38,261 nt of DNA, taken from Massilia rubra (lineage in GTDB: Bacteria; Pseudomonadota; Gammaproteobacteria; Burkholderiales; Burkholderiaceae_D). The DNA lies in the NCBI RefSeq assembly GCF_011682065.1, contig NZ_VUYU01000043.1:1-38261 (forward strand), written 5' to 3'. The position numbers were made by a program, and so were the translations under genes. Shown piece after piece: positions 31,513 through 38,261 of the stretch (the first letter of the stretch is position 1; every line of letters begins with the position of its first letter). Below the pieces are notes generated by a model that had not been told where the DNA came from, searched no databases, and saw only the letters and a list, made by a program, of their open reading frames with translations.

Positions 31513-31928
31513 GCGCTGGCAGGGCTGGGATCGAGCCGGTCCATGCACAGTTTGGCGGCCAGCACGGAGAGCGTGCTGGCGACACAGCCCCAGGCGATGT
31601 CGATCAGGGCCACGCTGAGCGGCCAGTCGCGCAGGGTGGCGAGGTTGGACAGGTCGTAGGTGGCGTAGGCGACCGTGCCGAACAGCGCTGCGGCGGTGAG
31701 GGTGGTGCGCAGGGTGCGGCGCGGACTGTGCGGCGCCAGGGCGAACACCATGAGGCCGACCGCGTAGATCAGGTAGAAGGCGATAGCCGGTCCGAAGCGC
31801 GGCCCGGCGGCCATGAGGTGACCGATGCCATCCGCGTAGATGTCCTTGGCAATAAAACCGAGCCAGAGCACGTCGAGCAAGACCATGCCGGCGATCAGGA
31901 TGAGGTAGGGGAGCAGCAGTTTGCGCAT
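31509..31928 (-). CDS. DUF2177 four-pass membrane protein
   Basis: A 139-residue integral membrane protein with four hydrophobic helices (LLLPYLILIAGMVLLDVLWL; FGPAIAFYLIYAVGLMVFAL; TAAALFGTVAYATYDLSN; LIDIAWGCVASTLSVLAAK). The D-x-x-W-L-G motif and ATYDLSN match DUF2177. Its role is unknown. The ATG at 31928 is an assumption since no ribosome-binding site is visible; a TTG six codons earlier is possible. Its stop overlaps the neighbour's by 4 bp. Confidence 0.85.
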   Translation of the reverse strand: MRKLLLPYLILIAGMVLLDVLWLGFIAKDIYADGIGHLMAAGPRFGPAIAFYLIYAVGLMVFALAPHSPRRTLRTTLTAAALFGTVAYATYDLSNLATLRDWPLSVALIDIAWGCVASTLSVLAAKLCMDRLDPSPASA

Positions 31929-32033
31929 GGTGTTGTGTTGACGCAAAAAGTACCGGCGAGCATACGCGTTTCCGGTGTCGGCTGCCGCGCGGGATGGAGG
32001 CGCGGATGCGGTGCTACCTTTGCGCTCGAGCTG

Positions 32034-33005
32034 TCAGAAAAACTTGCGCCATTTACCGCCTTGCTGACAGGCCGCGCCGCCATTGCCGGCAACGAGCAGG
32101 ATATCGTCATGCGTGGAGAGATGCCCTGAGCATGCCATGATGTCGCTATCGACATCCGCTACTTCAAGTTTTTCATCGCATATATTCCACAAGCCATATT
32201 CGCTGGTGCACCAGACCCGGTTGTCGAACCAGGCCATGTCTTTGAAGGGGATCGTTAACTGTCCTTCGAACAGCTGGCGCCACGTTTGTCCCCGCCCTTT
32301 GAATGTGGTGCCGCCATACCCACTGATGTAGACGTTTCCATCGCCTGCGCAGCATACCGAGAAGAGTGATATCGCGCTCGGGAAATCCACCTGTGTCCAG
32401 CTGGCGCCATCGAAATGCCAGACGTCGCCCTTGCCCCCGACGCAATAGATATCCGAGGCATTGAAACCGTCGATATCTTCAAAACCGGCCACCTGCCAGT
32501 CTTTATCATGATCGAACGGCAGCTGCTGCATCAGCGGGACGGCGTCGTTGCGATCCTTGCGCACGCCAACCGTTCGTCCTCCGCCCACCATGTAGACGTG
32601 ACCGTCAATCGTCCGGGATTTGACGATGCTGCCTCTGCGCATGCCGCCATCAGTCCAATCGCCCAGGCTGTCCTCCCATTCGGCCGTGCCGCCGCCGACC
32701 ACGTAGACGTTGCCGTCTTTTTCGATGCCAACCAGTTGTTCCCTGGGTTGTCGCGCAATGCTCAATTGAAAATCGTAGGAATGATCAAACTCAATATTGC
32801 CCCATCGTTCGGCAGGCGCCAAGTTCCGGATGAAATACACGATGCGTCGGCGCAGCCAGCTATCTTCATCGTCTTCATCCCACTCTGCCAACTGCGTTTC
32901 GTCTTCTGACAACGAAAAATAGAAAATGTCGGCCGACCGCACTTCGCAATCAATCATGACGAAACCGCTGATACTATTTTCGTACTGCCCGGATGAGATG
33001 TCCAT
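32034..33005 (-). CDS. VgrG-linked propeller paralogue A
   Basis: A 323-residue member of a family repeated across this region. Residues 1-100 form the shared N-terminal domain (GQYENSISGFVMIDCEVRSA, with GF/Y..I.DC.. conserved). After that come propeller blades with VYVVGGGTAEWE, IDGFNASDIYCVGGKGDVWH, LFSVCCAGDGNVYISGYGGT and FKDMAWFDNRVWCTSEYGLW. A double Cys (CCAGDG) recurs in three of the four copies. No signal peptide is seen, so it is cytoplasmic. The ATG at 33005 follows AGAG weakly. It is the copy farthest from VgrG. Paralogue fragments on both sides of the set point to recombination. An immunity or effector-accessory role is a guess. Confidence 0.8.
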   Translation of the reverse strand: MDISSGQYENSISGFVMIDCEVRSADIFYFSLSEDETQLAEWDEDDEDSWLRRRIVYFIRNLAPAERWGNIEFDHSYDFQLSIARQPREQLVGIEKDGNVYVVGGGTAEWEDSLGDWTDGGMRRGSIVKSRTIDGHVYMVGGGRTVGVRKDRNDAVPLMQQLPFDHDKDWQVAGFEDIDGFNASDIYCVGGKGDVWHFDGASWTQVDFPSAISLFSVCCAGDGNVYISGYGGTTFKGRGQTWRQLFEGQLTIPFKDMAWFDNRVWCTSEYGLWNICDEKLEVADVDSDIMACSGHLSTHDDILLVAGNGGAACQQGGKWRKFF

Positions 33006-33018
33006 TGATATTCTCTGT

Positions 33019-33168
33019 TCAAATTCGCTTATAGGCTGCACCGCCGTGGCCAGCCAGTAGCAAGACGGCACCATCCGTGGCAAGATGACCGGAACACGCC
33101 TTGATGCCGTTGGGAAGTTCAGCCGGCCTGAGGATTTCATTCTCGAGCTGGCAGACAAAAATTCCTGA
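33019..33168 (-). pseudogene. C-terminal fragment of a propeller paralogue
   Basis: Directly after the stop of paralogue B, and in the same frame, the sequence reads GIFVCQLENEILRPAELPNG then IKACSGHLATDGAVLLLA. This matches the C-termini of A (ACSGHLSTHDDILLVAG) and B (ACAGNLSVGDGVMLIAG). After one frame change it continues HGGAAYKRI and stops at 33019, matching GGAACQQGGKW of A. About 50 codons of a lost copy remain between B and A. Confidence 0.75.
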
Positions 33169-34137
33169 TTACTGTAGTGCCGAGCATAGTGGTGTCCATC
33201 TGCTTCCATCGAAAACGGTTGCGCCGTACATTCCAGCAATCAACATCACGCCATCACCCACCGACAGGTTTCCGGCACATGCCCGCACCTCCGCCGACAG
33301 GGCAGGCTCAATTAGTTTCCCATTCTCGATCGTCCAAATCCCATAGTCGGACGTGCACCACACCCGGTTTTGAAGCCAGGCCATATCCTGAAACGGCAGG
33401 GTCATGTTGCCTTTGTGGATCAAGTCCCACTTGAGGTGTCGACCTTTCATGATGGAGCCGCTTTGCAGGCCGACATAGACACATCCGTCGCCAGCGCAGC
33501 ATATGGTCTCGATATACATATTGGTCGGTAGCTGGCATTGGCTCCACCTTTCTCCGTCGTAGTGCCAAAGATCTCCTTCGCCGCCACCTGCATACATGTC
33601 CGACGCACTAAAGCCAGCGATGACGTTGAAGCCCTGGTTGGCGCGGCCAAATTTGTTTTTCTCCGGAGCCGGGAGACTATGGTCCGCGAGTGTTTCCCAC
33701 TGCCCAGGTGCGATCCGCCTGCACACCGATCTCCAGGCGCCGACCACATACGCATATCCATCGATTGAAGCTACTGCGGTGGCCGACGTTGCCAAGGGTG
33801 AACCAGGTTTCCCACGTGGGATCGAATCCTCGAACCCGCTATATTCGCTGTTCATGACCGCGACGTCGCCGTCCAGTGCAACCATCACTGCTTGCTGTTC
33901 GGGGTGTTTGACTGATGTCAGCCGCGCGAGATCGAAATACTCCGCATCGTATTCAGCGCATAAGATCTCTTGGTCATCATCCGCCAGCACGATGCTGATG
34001 AGCCGTTTGCGCGGAGCAGTGTCATTCTGTTCTACAAATTCAAGCAACACAAAGTAGAAGTGATTTTTCGTCGCAACCGCACATTTGTAAATGTAGTATC
34101 CCTCAAAAAATTCTTCCCAGTTTTCTTTGCTGATCAC
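33169..34137 (-). CDS. VgrG-linked propeller paralogue B
   Basis: A 322-residue paralogue with a GTG start at 34137 (AGGAA 6 nt upstream). The N-terminal domain reads ENWEEFFEGYYIYKCAVATK, with Lys replacing the Asp before Cys. Blades follow: GYAYVVGAWRSVCRRIAPGQ, GFSASDMYAGGGEGDLWHYD, IETICCAGDGCVYVGLQSGS, MAWLQNRVWCTSDYGIWTIE. It is closest to A in the last blade (RVWCTS.YG.W). It lies 133 bp from C, with no terminator evident, so the set may be one transcript. GC is well below that of the flanking chromosome. Confidence 0.8.
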   Translation of the reverse strand: MISKENWEEFFEGYYIYKCAVATKNHFYFVLLEFVEQNDTAPRKRLISIVLADDDQEILCAEYDAEYFDLARLTSVKHPEQQAVMVALDGDVAVMNSEYSGFEDSIPRGKPGSPLATSATAVASIDGYAYVVGAWRSVCRRIAPGQWETLADHSLPAPEKNKFGRANQGFNVIAGFSASDMYAGGGEGDLWHYDGERWSQCQLPTNMYIETICCAGDGCVYVGLQSGSIMKGRHLKWDLIHKGNMTLPFQDMAWLQNRVWCTSDYGIWTIENGKLIEPALSAEVRACAGNLSVGDGVMLIAGMYGATVFDGSRWTPLCSALQ

Positions 34138-34270
34138 GGTAATTTCCTGTGTATTCTAGATTCATAAGTCGACAGTGCTTCAATTTCGAGGCCGATGTCG
34201 GCTGGGTCGGCTTTCGCCCTTGTTCACCGCATGGCAGGTCGATCGACGACGGATGAGGCGCGAAGTTCGG

Positions 34271-35296
34271 TTAGACATAGTCGAATGCGCTGAACAGCTG
34301 CCGCCATCCGGTACCATCGTGCAAGCAGGCGCCATACGGACCTGAAGTCAGCAGGAACTTTCCATCCAGACTGACATCGAGTCGGCCGCTCGTGGGCGCT
34401 TTGGGTGCGTCAGGTTCTACCTCCCCAAGCGGGATCACGACTTTTCGTTGTTCATCGATGGTCCAAAGCCCTCCGAAGCCGCCCAAATACAAGCGGTCGT
34501 TAAACCAGAATGAATCGACAGGATGATATCCTGGCGCAATGTCTGCCTCAGCTACGCGTTCCCACCGGTCTTCTCTGCCGGCCCAGACGCTGCCATTTTT
34601 TTCCGAAATATACACCAGCCCATTGCTGGCGCAGCATACTGTCAGCAAATCGGAATCCGTGGGAATAGGGCAATTACGCCATTTTCGGCCGTCGAAGCGC
34701 CAGATATCGCCGCGGTCACCGACGACATACATGTCATCTTCAGAAAACGCACTCATGTCCTTGAAATGAAGGGTAACCCAGGCCGGCAGGGAGGCCACAT
34801 CCGCTGGAAGTGGAACTCCCTTGTTTTCCGTGCCGAGTTCAATCCAGGTATCTGGACCACTGCGTCGGTATATCCGGCGGTAGTCGCCGAGAGCATATAT
34901 TTTACCTGCCGCCCGGACTACCTTCGTAATGATTCCGATCTTCCCATCGATGGTGTCCATATCCAGGACTTCTTCGATCGGAAGCTCCATGCCTTTTTTC
35001 AGAGCATTTGCCGAGTAAACCTGGCTGATGGTGTCTACTGCCACATACTCTGGTGGAGCCATGCTTGCCGCTATGCTTGAGAACTTGAACCGGGTGCTTA
35101 CATACACAGCAAAGCGCTGGTTGATCGGACGATCAAGCGACATGTTGATAAAGCGTGTCATTGGAAGCGTATCGCGCTCTGTTTTTTCTTCGACTAATAA
35201 AAACCCGAAGCTGTTCTTTTTGGGAATGGCGCAGTCAATTATTGTGTAGCCGGAAACAAATTCGTTCCACGTGGCATTGTCAAAAATATGATTCAT
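34271..35296 (-). CDS. VgrG-linked propeller paralogue C
   Basis: A 341-residue paralogue. The ATG at 35296 is chosen (GGAAAA upstream); a TTG eight codons earlier is an alternative. N-terminal domain: NATWNEFVSGYTIIDCAIPK. Blades: KIYALGDYRRIYRRSGPDTW, AFSEDDMYVVGDRGDIWRFD, LLTVCCASNGLVYISEKNGS, SFWFNDRLYLGGFGGLWTID. Its C-terminus is closely similar to the fragment at 37137-37480 next to VgrG (ADIAPGY, WFNDRLY, GACLHDG), so the two diverged recently. Confidence 0.8.
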   Translation of the reverse strand: MNHIFDNATWNEFVSGYTIIDCAIPKKNSFGFLLVEEKTERDTLPMTRFINMSLDRPINQRFAVYVSTRFKFSSIAASMAPPEYVAVDTISQVYSANALKKGMELPIEEVLDMDTIDGKIGIITKVVRAAGKIYALGDYRRIYRRSGPDTWIELGTENKGVPLPADVASLPAWVTLHFKDMSAFSEDDMYVVGDRGDIWRFDGRKWRNCPIPTDSDLLTVCCASNGLVYISEKNGSVWAGREDRWERVAEADIAPGYHPVDSFWFNDRLYLGGFGGLWTIDEQRKVVIPLGEVEPDAPKAPTSGRLDVSLDGKFLLTSGPYGACLHDGTGWRQLFSAFDYV

Positions 35297-35562
35297 CGAG
35301 TTTTCCAGAAATGTCGTCAACTAAGCCCACCATATTTGCGCAGACTGGTCCGCAATTCGAGTTTTTTAGAAACATGTACATGTTTCAATTTGCCTGAAAT
35401 ACCTCTGTCTAGCCCGGTAATGTCCTGGATCTTCTTTTTAGGCGTGCGCGGTTATTATCATACGGCAAGATCTAAAGCATATTCCACTCTCCAACGGTGA
35501 GGTGATGACAGGATGTTATCAATTGTTGATGTTTTCAAGGGTTAAAACTACCATTTGTCTGT

Positions 35563-35733
35563 TCAAAGCAGGTTCATTCGAATGCTCACGAAGCGCGTTC
35601 GCCACCCCGCATCCAACTCGTCATTTCCCTCAACGAGTAATAGCCCAATTCGACCTTTATCCGGTCCAATTGTGCAATCGCGCACCATGAAGCCTTCGCA
35701 AATCTCTTCCCAGCTCTCTTTGTCAAGTAACAT
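35563..35733 (-). pseudogene. N-terminal fragment of a propeller paralogue
   Basis: An intact start (GGGAG then ATG at 35733) opens 56 codons, LLDKESWEEICEGFMVRDCT then IGPDKGRIGLLLVEGND and GWRTRFVSIRM, before a TGA. It matches the N-terminus of D (FEGFLIRDCTLGCDENRMGF; WQTRFVSVK). All propeller blades are missing. The region 35297-35562 after it shows no homologue I can read. It may still be translated as the isolated N-terminal domain. Confidence 0.75.
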
Positions 35734-35836
35734 TCTTGCTCCCCACTCGCAGTACCCGTCGTTGTATTGGGGATTCGGATGAGAAATTTGATCTTAACGT
35801 TGTCGGGATTGGAGACATCAGCGGGAAAAATGGATT

Positions 35837-36901
35837 TCAGTCAGAAAAATCATCATCGGAAAAAAGCATTTTCCAACATGTGCCGTCGTGTATTGCGGCG
35901 CCATGTGCTCCGCAAACCAGCATTTTCCTCCCGTCAGGTGCGACATCGATCCGATGGCTTACCATGGCAATGTCGGCGGGTGCACGATGATTTCTTGACT
36001 GATGAATGGCGACAAGCTCATTCCCTTCGAGGATCAACATGCCATAATCATTTGCACACCACAACGTGCCCATGTACCATGCCGCATCAGCGAAAGGCAG
36101 GCTTTGACTACGTAGAGAAATTCTTTGCCAAGTGCTATTTCGTCCTTTCCACAGTGAACCGCATATATCGGTGATATACACGAAACCGTCACCGCCGCAG
36201 GTCACAGTGAGCAAACGATGACTTGTTGGGAACGGAAGATTCTTCCAAGTCACGCCATTAAAGTGCCATACCGTCCCGCCGCCGCCGACAGCATAGATGT
36301 CATTTTTGGAAAAGCCGTTGAGATCGTAACAATCTCCTTCGGAAATTGCTTGGGTAATCTTGTCGTGCTCGTTGCTCGACAATCCGGGAAGCAAGGGAAT
36401 TTCCTTCTGTTCTTTCCATTGTTGGTTGGGAAGACGTTCAAATATGCGGAAGTGCGCGCCAACGGCGTAGATTGTGTCATCGACGCGAACAACTTTGTAG
36501 GCCACCCCGCCCACTGCGCCAATAGATTTGTAGCCATATCCAATGCCGTCAAAGGAGATCGGTGCTTCCTCGCCGGCGAACACAGGCGGCCTGCAACTCC
36601 ACACTTTCATTGCCAGGTCGGCTACTACGAACTCCGCTTGATTCGGTAACCATGCCGACGTCAACGACGCGGTTGTCAAATCATTACCCGTCATGTAAAA
36701 AAATCGGGTTTTCATCGGCTCATCCAGTTTCACTGAAACGAAGCGGGTCTGCCATCCGTTTTCGCGATGAGTGTCGCCCAGATCTTGAATCAGGAGAAAG
36801 CCCATCCTGTTTTCGTCGCAACCGAGTGTGCAATCGCGAATCAAAAAACCTTCAAAGGTCGCTTTCCAGCGCAATTTGTCTATAAAAATTTCATTCTCCA
36901 T
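35837..36901 (-). CDS. VgrG-linked propeller paralogue D
   Basis: A 354-residue paralogue, the full-length copy nearest VgrG. N-terminal domain: RWKATFEGFLIRDCTLGCDE, GWQTRFVSVKLDEPMKTRF. Blades: IYAVGAHFRIFERLPNQQWK, GFSKNDIYAVGGGGTVWHFN, LLTVTCGGDGFVYITDICGS, AAWYMGTLWCANDYGMLILE. The CC pair of the other copies is TC here. No good ribosome-binding site precedes the ATG at 36901, so it may depend on upstream translation or a different start. The 235 bp between it and the next fragment hold no gene I can support. Confidence 0.8.
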   Translation of the reverse strand: MENEIFIDKLRWKATFEGFLIRDCTLGCDENRMGFLLIQDLGDTHRENGWQTRFVSVKLDEPMKTRFFYMTGNDLTTASLTSAWLPNQAEFVVADLAMKVWSCRPPVFAGEEAPISFDGIGYGYKSIGAVGGVAYKVVRVDDTIYAVGAHFRIFERLPNQQWKEQKEIPLLPGLSSNEHDKITQAISEGDCYDLNGFSKNDIYAVGGGGTVWHFNGVTWKNLPFPTSHRLLTVTCGGDGFVYITDICGSLWKGRNSTWQRISLRSQSLPFADAAWYMGTLWCANDYGMLILEGNELVAIHQSRNHRAPADIAMVSHRIDVAPDGRKMLVCGAHGAAIHDGTCWKMLFSDDDFSD

Positions 36902-37136
36902 TCATCGTCACGGTGGGCACCGGAACCGTCCCAGCAGGTTCAGCGCTCCCTTGTTTCTTGTCAAGAGCCATTTGGTAGCGCAGACAGCCAGACGGTCGTC
37001 AGTGGGTAGCACAATCATCGAACATAGCGCCCCAACGAGGACGTCTTGCATCGGTGGGAGAGGCGGCTTCAGTGCGGGCAGGCGGCAGCACTGTGGAGAA
37101 CAAGAGGAGAGCTCGCAAAGGCTACTGCGCGGCGCG

Positions 37137-37480
37137 CTATTCCCCCTGCGGTAACACAAAATCGAAAGCGCTGAACAGTCTTCTCCATGCAGCGCCATCA
37201 TGAAGACATGCGCCAAACGGACCTGCGGTCAGCAGGAGCTTTCCATTTGGACTGAGATCAAGGCGGCCGCTGTGGTCACATTTGGCGCGTCAGTTTCAAC
37301 TTCGTCAAGACGGACCACCCGCTGTGCGCTGGCATCGATGGTCCATAGGCCTTCTTGACCACCGCGGTACAGGCGATCATTGAACCACACAGAATCGATT
37401 GGACGATAGCCAGGTGCAATGTCAGCAGCTGCTATACATCTTTGTCGATGGTCGATAGACCGTCCAGAATTGCGCGCGGA
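37137..37480 (-). pseudogene. C-terminal propeller fragment joined to VgrG
   Basis: Read on the minus strand, one frame gives ADIAPGYRPIDSVWFNDRLY and GGQEGLWTIDASAQRVVRLD, then APNVTT. A one-base frame change leads to SGRLDLSPNGKLLLTAGPFG and ACLHDGAAWRRLFSAFDFVL, stopping at 37137. These align along their length with the C-terminus of paralogue C. The 5' part of the copy is gone; its sequence begins near 37480, inside the out-of-frame tail of VgrG. Confidence 0.75.
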
Positions 37481-38261
37481 GAATTATCCAGCAGGAGTGA
37501 GATCGCCGTCACGCCGAAGTTGGCGCCCGACCACGAGGTAGCCACGCGGATCCACGCCGAGCTTTTCTCGTCGTATTCGCCGATGCGGTCCCAGTGGAAC
37601 TGCACGCGCACGCGGCCGTATTTGTCGGTGTGGATCTCTTCGCCTTTCGGCCCCACCACCAGCGCCGTTTGCAGTCCGTAAATCTTCGGCTCGATGCTGT
37701 TGTAGCCGCGTCCCGGACGCCACGGAATCTGCTTGCGGATGCAGGACACGCGGTTTTCGTAGTACGACGGCGTTTCCACATTCACCTGGTAATTGTTGCT
37801 GGCCGTGTGGCGCACTTCCAGGATCAGGAAGTTTTTCGAGCCGTCGTCAAAGTGTTCCGTCAAGGTAAAGCTGCGGCCCGGCATGGCATAGCGGTCGTTG
37901 CCGGCGCCTTCGAAATGCTTGCCGGACGCTTCGATTTCTTCCAGCCGCAAACGGGTCTTGGCGTCGCCGTCGCCGGCATCCTTGAAGCCGTAGGCGCCCA
38001 CGTATTCGTAGACTTCCTTCTTGAGCACGTCACCCTGTTCGTTGACCGTCGGCAGCTGGGTCTTGACCGGTTTCGGGCTCTTGAAGTTGAAGCTGGACAA
38101 GGCGTACTTGGCCGGCACCAGGCGCCGCACCGGCGTCCATTCGCCCAGCGCATCGTCTTCCTCGGCGCCGGCGGCGCGGTTGAACGGGATGTGGCTCGGG
38201 CCGTCGATCGGCGCGGCGGCGGTCGAGTCGTCCGACAGGATCAGGGTGTGGCCGGAGGCGG
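37432..38261 (-). CDS. vgrG: Type VI secretion tip protein VgrG, C-terminally truncated (start outside window)
   Basis: 276 codons of VgrG, whose 5' end lies beyond 38261. The visible part covers the end of the gp27-like region (TLILSDDSTAAAPIDGPSHI; FKSPKPVKTQLPTVNEQGDV; FTLTEHFDDG) and the start of the gp5-like OB fold (HTDKYGRVRVQFHWDRIGEY; SSAWIRVATSWSGANFGVTA). Homology stops after GVTAI at about 37500. The expected PRIGQEV strand and beta-helix spike are replaced by 22 unrelated residues (SLLLDNSPRAILDGLSTIDK...) read out of frame from a propeller-gene fragment. So the protein cannot form a complete spike needle and is probably inactive, or the locus is a recombination donor. Confidence 0.88.
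   Translation of the reverse strand, partial: ASGHTLILSDDSTAAAPIDGPSHIPFNRAAGAEEDDALGEWTPVRRLVPAKYALSSFNFKSPKPVKTQLPTVNEQGDVLKKEVYEYVGAYGFKDAGDGDAKTRLRLEEIEASGKHFEGAGNDRYAMPGRSFTLTEHFDDGSKNFLILEVRHTASNNYQVNVETPSYYENRVSCIRKQIPWRPGRGYNSIEPKIYGLQTALVVGPKGEEIHTDKYGRVRVQFHWDRIGEYDEKSSAWIRVATSWSGANFGVTAISLLLDNSPRAILDGLSTIDKDV

Noticed and set aside
36902-37136. Minus-strand frame of 102 codons (36908-37216)
   Set aside because: It overlaps the paralogue fragment in another frame, is Cys/Arg/Leu-rich and has no ribosome-binding site.
37432-37497. A novel C-terminal effector domain on VgrG
   Set aside because: The 22-residue tail is out-of-frame sequence of a propeller-gene fragment, not a domain.

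Overview
The window looks like a beta-proteobacterial chromosome of the Oxalobacteraceae type (Massilia, Duganella or Janthinobacterium relatives). The grounds are high-GC coding sequence with GTG and TTG starts, a PEP-CTERM protein, a secreted group 1 truncated globin, KGG-type stress proteins, a hydroxyproline catabolic cluster and a type VI secretion VgrG. The genus is inferred from gene content, not proven.

Positions 1-5670 are the end of a composite genomic island of lower GC. It opens with the 3' end (domains V and VI) of a group II intron. It then carries a putative zinc-finger protein, a trypsin-like protease whose ribosome-binding site lies in a perfect inverted repeat, small membrane and zinc-ribbon proteins, a 3' fragment of ssrA (tmRNA), and a P4-type tyrosine integrase next to a 44-nt 3' fragment of tRNA-Pro(UGG). 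Two attachment-site remnants of different specificity suggest stacked integrations. Positions 5714-6256 hold a 5' fragment of a group II intron and a decayed phage antiterminator-like gene.

Positions 6532-16623 hold a PEP-CTERM protein, a DUF1828-type protein, a 213-residue protein that is essentially the catalytic core of histidyl-tRNA synthetase, a BamE-like lipoprotein, an ADP-ribosylglycohydrolase, a large secreted protein, a Sir2 deacylase, small conserved proteins and a periplasmic globin. The HisRS-like gene is preceded by a consensus promoter, a histidine-codon-rich leader peptide and competing antiterminator and terminator hairpins. This is a complete histidine attenuator.

Positions 16659-21532 are a five-gene minus-strand operon for a surface glycan: a GT9 heptosyltransferase-like enzyme, a GmhB-like HAD phosphatase, an SDR and two glycosyltransferases. 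Then come an esterase-type lipoprotein and a PAS-AraC regulator divergent from a hydroxyproline operon (deaminase plus a three-subunit D-hydroxyproline dehydrogenase, 23644-27302). Two low-complexity stress proteins are divergently transcribed at 27299-28511. A run of housekeeping-like genes follows (M14 carboxypeptidase, CYTH protein, an exported protein, DUF2177).

Positions 32034-38261 are the most unusual part. Four full-length paralogues share an N-terminal domain and WD/BNR-like beta-propeller repeats. Three further paralogue fragments lie between them. All are on the minus strand, downstream of a VgrG gene that breaks off inside its gp5-like domain and runs out of frame into one of the fragments. 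This resembles a recombining, VgrG-linked cassette array of the kind built from T6SS effector or immunity genes, but the family's function is unknown to me.
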